A stretch of 64,000 bases of DNA from Hyposmocoma kahamanoa. Its lineage: Eukaryota; Arthropoda; Insecta; Lepidoptera; Cosmopterigidae. Shown here piece after piece: positions 57,889 through 64,000 of this stretch (the stretch's first letter is position 1; each line of letters starts with the position of its first letter). The notes under the pieces are model-generated. The model was given only the letters and a program-made list of their open reading frames with translations, was not told where the DNA came from and did not search any database. The DNA is taken from NCBI RefSeq assembly GCF_003589595.1, contig NW_020656077.1, positions 1,541,369 to 1,605,368 on the forward strand, in the 5' to 3' direction. A program made the translations under genes and the position numbers.

Positions 57889-58800
57889 ACCCTATGTGTG
57901 CTAATTTTCTTGGAACCAATTGTAATTCTACTGTAACTCCACTGAAATGTTATTGCAATTATGATAATATTTGTTATTCTGCTACTATCTAGTTGCAGTG
58001 GCAGTTGAGTCTCAATGGAATGTCCCAGTGGAACGGCAGTGATGGCATTCATTTATTCAATAACTAACGGTCGATGTTGCCTTACTAAAACTATCATGGA
58101 AATTACTATGCTTATCTTAATTTTTGACCCGTTGAATCAGCAATTTAGTCTTCAAATTAAATGAATTTTTTTATATGAAATAATTAGTACATGGATGTGA
58201 CATCGACTCGCCATTGAAGAGCAAAATACCAACAAAATGCAATGGCAGTTGTATAGTAGCTCGGTGGTTAGCCACTGACAAACCATTACTCTTAACTTTT
58301 AGCTGAATACCAAACGTACAAAATCCTGCTATTGACACTGTACACAACTGATTGATTATTTAAAATTAGCACAACTAAGGACCATCCTGATTAAAATAAC
58401 CTTCTAATGACAAAAAGCGCTGAAGATCAGTCCATCCGTTTGGGAGCGACGACGTCACATGTAGTAATACAGAAAAACACACCTACACAGACAATAGCTT
58501 GAAATCTATATCACCCATTTTTTGGATGGGGGTTAAAAATTTGCGTATGGTTGTTCTGGATAGGGCGAAAATTAACTTATTTTATAAAATTGTATTAACT
58601 AAAAATTGTACCAACCGCGATCTAGATATTAGGTTGTAAATCGCGCCGACTGAACGATATTGAGTCCTATTCTTAGATGCCCAAAATAGTACCAATATTT
58701 TTTGGTATGGCTCTCTAATTGCATTGTAATCTTATTAACGAAACTCTTAACATTTGTTCAGTTGTGTAAGAACGCTTGCGTACTATGTCCGCTTCGTATC
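57889..58800. other. Non-coding interval
   Basis: Nothing recognisable. Confidence 0.35.
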
Positions 58801-58969
58801 AGGGGGGCTACTCTCGATCTCCGTCCGACATCCGTCCGAAACAATTACTGCCAAATAAGCAATACTTGACCAAATGAAAAGACGCGTGATGCGAATGAAG
58901 TTTCATGCTGGATACTTGTCTTTTAATTTTGTTGAATATTACTTATTTGACAGTAATTATTTCAGCAGC
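58801..58969. repeat. Fold-back MITE (family F2), second copy
   Basis: CGAAACAATTACTGCCAAAT and ATTTGACAGTAATTATTTC are inverted. The left end GGGGGGCTACTCTCGATC is preserved; the right outer end appears lost. Confidence 0.65.
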
Positions 58970-60092
58970 TTTTCCATGTTTCATTTAGCCGTACTAATTC
59001 GAAAATTAATAGTTATCTCCAAGGTCTTTAACATTATTTAACCAACTCAATGACTACGACCGACGTCTAGGCCTTTCCTGCAATAGCGTTATACGCTATT
59101 ACTAATAACTTCTTATCGAGTGACTGATATGGCGATTATTGTGTTTTCGTAGATGCATTAGTTCCTGTTATTGTAATGTTTTATTTTTATGTTCGGAAGC
59201 TTTTATTTAAGCATGGATTGATCATAAATATATCCATTTTGTAAAAGTAGTTGTAAGCTCCCTAATAAAATAGAATTATTGTAAGAACGCCACAGGCTTG
59301 GTTACGGAAAACTAAGTTTTTAAAATGGCTTGTGCATTTGATGTGTATTTTTATCTATTACTTATTCCTTTACGGTAAATGAAATCCTATTTAGTTTACA
59401 CCAACAACAATTGATTGGCGCGTTGTCGCGCATACATTACAACACGAAACAGTGTGTCCATTATAAAATCGATAACATTCCGTCACAATCACAGAGATGT
59501 CACGTACATTACATATAACATCCTAGATTACCGTCCTCTGATATGACACAAGTTATAGAAAAGTAGCGATAAAATGACTTCCACACTGCGTGGTTCTTTT
59601 TCTGAATAGGTCAAAGACGCATTTTTATGATTTTGTTACGGGTAACTAATATAATAGTATTATTTAAATAGCTGTTCTTTTTTTTTTCAAAACAAATGTT
59701 AATGAAAATCAGGACTTTTGTCTATTCATGTAAATATGAAGTTACTTTTATTCTACAAAGGAGAGGAGTATTACCAAGATTAACTAAATTTATTTTAATT
59801 TTCACTCCCGCTAAGTCTGGAAACTCGGAACAGAATCGCCGTGGCATACTGTAGCGGGCGAGCGCGTGCGCCGACCCAAATACCCGCTTCTAACGGTGCG
59901 TGCGGCCACTGTGTGAGTCGACCTATACTACGGATCTAGTGTGGGTGTACTGACTACAGGATTGTGTAATTTTTTCCTACACTAAAAATCTTCATATCAT
60001 GTCGATGCTTCATTTATTTTAGTACTCTAATGACTGAATACTATGACGCCATTTTGACTGCGCTAATAATCGTGGCCGCGTGCAGGCCCCTA
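58970..60092. other. Non-coding interval with a CpG-rich patch
   Basis: 59830-59945 has GCGGGCGAGCGCGTGCGCCG and a GTGTGAGTC that could be a splice donor. A promoter or first exon is possible; there is no coding evidence. Confidence 0.25.
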
Positions 60093-60242
60093 GGGCCTTA
60101 CCATGGAACTCTTATTACAGTTCAGTATAGGTTCGTCACGAGAAAAATGCGGGATGGTCATATACACTTCACGTAGCGCCGTCTCACAACGATTCACTTT
60201 AGGTCCTTAACTGAATCGTAATAAGAGTTCATGGTAAGGCCC
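60093..60242. repeat. Fold-back MITE, 150 bases
   Basis: GGGCCTTACCATGGAACTCT and its complement AGAGTTCATGGTAAGGCCC define ends of about 33 bases, including CTTATTAC-TTCAGT. The target duplication is unclear. Confidence 0.72.
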
Positions 60243-61623
60243 CAGATCTTCCCTCGTACAGGTATTAGTTAACAAGGGGCACAAGAGTGCTGAATGGACT
60301 TGTATTATATAAATTCTGATGGTGGAACCTATACTACACAATTCGGGCGGTGAAATTCATACTCTTGAATTTGCAAATAGACTCTTGTGTAGGTAGTTCT
60401 CATCGTTAGAAATGTTGAGTCTACTACAAAAAAAAAATAATATGTTGTAAACGATTGTTTTATCACTGACGTATAAGTTTGAATAAAGCGAAAATTATTA
60501 TGACAAGTAGACTTAGCAGTAACAATCGCGTTACAGTTACACTTACAACGGTTACATGTATTTTTGGCTTGGCCTTAGCCGACCCTCTTACGACACACGT
60601 AATATACTAGCATTATTCATACATTATTCATACATTATTTATACAATCAATGTTATATAATTGAGATAAAGTTTGTTATCAGTCTTCCTAGGACTGCCAT
60701 ACAATGACAATGAACCTAAGAAGTTACCGTTTCCATAACGGACCGTGACCGGTCACTTATAAGTCATAATTAGTGGGGCTGCTAATTTGCCACTTGATGG
60801 CTTAGATAATTATGTGGACATGATAGCTACTCAGTAGTATAGTTGCATGTTTACTACACTTTACCTTCACTTAGTGTAAAATATATAAACTGTAGTACAA
60901 GCTAAAGAGAATTTGGAAAGTTATTAATAATAATAATAAACGCTGTTTATTTCCCGAATAAAAAAATGCAAATTGAAAGCACACATTAAGGCGAGGTATT
61001 TCGCGTATATTATAACGCGAGTCTAGAGTTTAGGTTTCAGGAGGTGAGGTTTGGCAGTCGCCTGAAGAACAGACGGAGGAAATTTGGCACAAATCCGACT
61101 TCGACAAACGCCCGATGGCGACTGACAGGGCTGCGGGCGGCGCGGCTTGTTGTTAAATCGCTAGACAATTTCAGATTTTGTTGTAAATGTGAATTTAATA
61201 AATAATGGGGCTTCAGTTAAAATTATGTTTTCAATTATGTAACATTATTATTTCACCATAATTTTTAAATTTGTAGGTTACGAAAAGGTTATTTTTTTCC
61301 TTAACAGGGCCAATAGGCTTGGACCGGTTTCAGTTTCGATGTATGTTGCCGGCTAACAAGAACGCCAACGATTAGGCAGCAGTAAGGTATTTATTTTTGG
61401 AAGAACCTCTTCAGCCGACCGCAGTTGTGAAGATCATACCTGAGATTGTAAACATATTATCTCTTGACGCTCGTGGTATTTATATATCTGCCAGGCATTG
61501 GCATTGTCACGTGATCTCATTGAATTTCAAACAACCCAAAACTGCCGACGTCACTTTGTTTCTTGCGCTTTTATATCGAATAGGTACGATGTTTACCTTT
61601 TTATACTTATTACACAGCAATGT
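60243..61623. other. Non-coding interval
   Basis: TAA-triplet run at 60928. No gene supported; an open frame at 61397 runs into the SINE tail below and is not credible. Confidence 0.35.
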
Positions 61624-61679
61624 TGGGAGAGGCCTATGTGCAGCAGTGGATTGAGATAGGCTGATAATGATGATGATGA
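61624..61679 (+). mobile_element. 3' end of an S2-like SINE
   Basis: GGGAGAGGCCTATGTGCAGC, AGTGGATTGAGATAGGCTG and a GAT-rich tail match the 3' ends of S2-type elements. Confidence 0.7.
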
Positions 61680-62295
61680 CACAGCAATATTTCCATATTA
61701 AAAATTGTATTGCAATCTTGAAACTCCTCCGAATGAAAAGATGGTATTCATTTTAGGCCTGTCAAAGAAGCTATTCAAGTGGTATTCAACTAAATTGGTT
61801 ACATTGTACAAACAAAATTATTCTGGCAAGTAGGGCTTTCGCCAATTTGTAATTTTCAAGTCGTTGGTAGAATTCGTAATGTAAATATCTTGCTACAGCT
61901 AAAACTATTGACATGGAAAACACGAACATCATTCAAAGTTACTTAAACTAAATTAGCTGAAGGAATGCGTGACAGGCGTGCGCTTATGACCTTGCAGTGT
62001 CGGCTGGTGCCGTAAAATATTACATACATATACTATGTGCACCTTATATACCTATCTGCTATTACATTCCGCTATACGTGGCTTACTTATATGTAAGTAC
62101 GTAATAGCTGTTGTGAGAGCGTCATGTAAATGTTCGTATAATTATTTATTTCATATTAAATGAAATAATTTATAAGAAAGAAAGGCAGGCCAATTGCACC
62201 CTTAATCGACGAACATGTATGAATGCACTGATGCGTGGTGATCAGGCAAAGGATGTGTGTCAGGATCATGGTAAATGGAAGGTGATAATAAGTTG
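61680..62295. other. Non-coding interval
   Basis: Nothing recognisable. Confidence 0.35.
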
Positions 62296-62494
62296 CACTA
62301 CAGTTCCTTGTGAAGGCGTTCGTCCAGGAAACTACTGCCACCTTACCTATTTCTGCCGCCAAGCAGTAATGTGAGTATTACTGCTTTCTGGTTTCGAACG
62401 GTAAGCGTGCTGGTGAAATTACAGGCACAAGGGACCTGTCAACTTAAGTTTCAGGGTCTCAGCCGTGCCCGTCACGAAGTTTTATAAAAAAAAA
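62296..62494 (+). mobile_element. S1 SINE-like element, copy K, internally deleted
   Basis: The head, CTGCCGCCAAGCAGTAATG and GGTGAAATTACAGGCAC are present; most of the 3' third is missing before CCGTCACGAAG and the A run. Confidence 0.78.
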
Positions 62495-62540
62495 GTGTTT
62501 TGACTACCTTTATGGGAAAAGAGCCTGAAGTATATAGAAA

Positions 62541-62835
62541 GAAATAAAGAAAACTGTTTATTACACAAGCATAGACGTTTTGTCTACAGAGGAACAATAA
62601 TAATAATAATAACAATTCAAATTAATCTTTTACAACAATAAAAAAAAACTATTGATACTGATTACTGAATTAAAACAATAATGCAGTACTTAATTCACCG
62701 TCATGCGCGTCGCGACTGGTGCAATCGGGACTCGCTCAGCTTTAGCCACAAACGGCTTTATTTAAACCGTTTCGTGGCGCTGATTTTCAGCAAGCCCGGG
62801 GCGAGTGAGCCACTGACAACAATACAGAACTCAAC
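62541..62835 (-). mobile_element. Possible LINE or SINE 3' end
   Basis: On the minus strand GGCTCACTCGCCCCGGGC leads into a hairpin (GCCACGAAACGG with CCGTTTGTGGC), then TAATAAACAGTTTTC near the end. The layout resembles a retroelement 3' UTR. Family unknown. Confidence 0.35.
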
Positions 62836-62869
62836 AATAAATAAATAAACAGATAAGAAATATATACAT

Positions 62870-63449
62870 ATATTTTATTATTATTATTATATTGAGCAAC
62901 GAGACGAACTAGTCATGCGCTTGGTGGTAAGCGACACGCCTATCCATGTCAGTTACAGTGCCACTCGTAACTTTGAATCCCAAAGATCAGAGAGGCACTG
63001 CCACTGCGCCGTCACCCTGAGAGATAAGTTGACAAGCCCCATATGTATGTAATTTCGCTAGCACCCTTAGGGTTGATTCAGAGCGAATGTGCGGGCGCGG
63101 CGACGGTGCGGGCGCGCGGGTCTTGGCGTCTTCGCTTACATAGTGCCGAAGGGGCTACGAGCGTGTAGATCCACACGTCGAAATCGCAAACAGACGCTAG
63201 ACGCTAGACCAAGCACTGAAAGATACGGGCGAACCGAGCCAATAGATCTATTAATATTATTAATAGGTCACTGTGAAGCAAGGACTGTCTACGTACATTT
63301 TATCTACACGCACCCGCGGCCGCCGCCACTCTGTAACCCTTCAAAACCGGAACGCAGTAATGCTCACATTACTGCTTGACGGCAGAAATAAATAAGGTGG
63401 CAGCACTTCCCGAGACAGACTCTTCACAAGGAGCTCTACTGCTGCTTAA
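62870..63449 (-). mobile_element. S1 SINE-like element, copy L, with a GC-rich insertion
   Basis: S1 in minus sense at 63449-63337 and 63069-62895. Removing 63070-63336 restores GCACCCTTA-CCCTTCAAAACC, the family sequence. Confidence 0.85.
63070..63336. other. GC-rich 267-base insertion in S1 copy L
   Basis: Ends are GC-rich (GCGGGCGCGGCGACGGTGCG and CACCCGCGGCCGCCGCC) with a less GC-rich middle. The tips AGGGTTGATTCAGAG and CTCTGTAACCCT are partly inverted. The 96-codon open frame through it (63089-63379) runs into the SINE and is likely fortuitous. Possibly a GC-tipped MITE. Confidence 0.6.
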
Positions 63450-63876
63450 ACTTGTATGTACTCGTATACATCGCGTACATCACGGATACATAAGTTATAT
63501 TTACTCAAAATTCCATAATCAGCACTATCCTTGGCGACCGTAATAGTTGTACACAACATACTCAATGTAAAAAATACACGATTGACTGAACAGAACTAAC
63601 CTGTAATAATAAAATACGAACAATATGAAAAAGCTAAAATATTTCTACTAAACATAAAAAAATTACAAAAATAATAAGAAATTACATACACTTAAGATAA
63701 ATCTTAAAATTGTTAAAACTTTGTGAAAGTACTCAAAATCTTGGATCGCCTCCTAACGATTTCAATTATATTCACGTTACTGCTTCTGCGTACTTGGATG
63801 ACAAAAATCCGTGGTAGTGACCCGTTTAGCTCTTACAGGTAATCTCGATCTACGATAAATGATTATCACTAGTATC
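63450..63876. other. AT-rich non-coding interval
   Basis: Nothing recognisable. Confidence 0.35.
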
Positions 63877-64000
63877 AGGTTTCTTACCACGGTATGACTT
63901 CTTTTTATTTTCCCGATATTTCGGAACGGTTGCACGCTCCATGGTCACGGGTTGACTGTGGAGCGTGCAACTCCATATCGGGAAAATAAAAAGAAGTCAT
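63877..64000. repeat. Fold-back MITE, cut by the window edge
   Basis: Same left end as the 13.5 kb element (GGTTTCTTACCACGGTATGA), a TTTCGGAACGGTTGCACGC arm and its complement ending at AAGAAGTCAT. The last bases should continue into TACCGTGGTAAGAAACC. Confidence 0.75.

Noticed and set aside
63089..63379. 96-codon Arg-rich open frame
   Set aside because: It spans the boundary between the GC-rich insertion and the SINE, so it cannot be a conserved gene.

Overview
The window looks like nuclear DNA of a moth or butterfly. It is AT-rich, gene-poor and full of dispersed repeats typical of Lepidoptera: one short interspersed family present about a dozen times (called S1 here), several tRNA-derived SINEs with GAT- or ATT-rich tails, 3' ends of CR1/L2-like and Jockey-like LINEs, a mariner remnant and many fold-back MITEs. 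One 10-base N gap (9190-9199) lies inside a long terminal repeat. I found no tRNA, rRNA or CRISPR locus.

Only two ordinary host genes are supported, both on the minus strand. At the left edge (996 down to 1) is the first coding exon of an ankyrin-repeat protein that continues off the window; a TRPA-type channel such as pyrexia is the best guess. At 21412-20070 is a complete two-exon gene for a 417-residue secreted, mostly helical protein that I do not recognise. Its signal peptide is split by an 89-base intron, and an AATAAA overlaps its stop codon. CpG-rich patches near 24.05, 37.2, 40.4 and 59.8 kb could be promoters or first exons of genes lying elsewhere, but none is proven.

Layout: 0-1 kb ankyrin gene; 2.3-4.5 kb one LINE nested in another; 5.4-9 kb SINEs; 9.1-12.3 kb a structurally complete but gag-protease-only LTR retrotransposon with identical LTR ends and a 4-base target duplication; 13-19.9 kb SINEs, fold-backs and two copies of a TIR element (called T8) with 8-base duplications; 20-21.4 kb the secreted-protein gene; 22.3-26.5 kb LINE ends, a fold-back inside an S1 SINE and a Jockey fragment; 28.6-33.5 kb T8 and S1 copies plus a 334-base tract copied from 23.5 kb; 34-37 kb a fold-back element and a three-unit MITE array; 38.1-39.7 kb a dead mariner split by T8; 40-64 kb sparse relics, with unannotated DNA between them.

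The host genes show no sign of working together. The informative content is the history of insertion: nested elements with readable target-site duplications, a templated insertion between two SINEs, and a retrotransposon that kept gag and protease while lacking recognisable polymerase genes. I found no convincing new multi-gene system.
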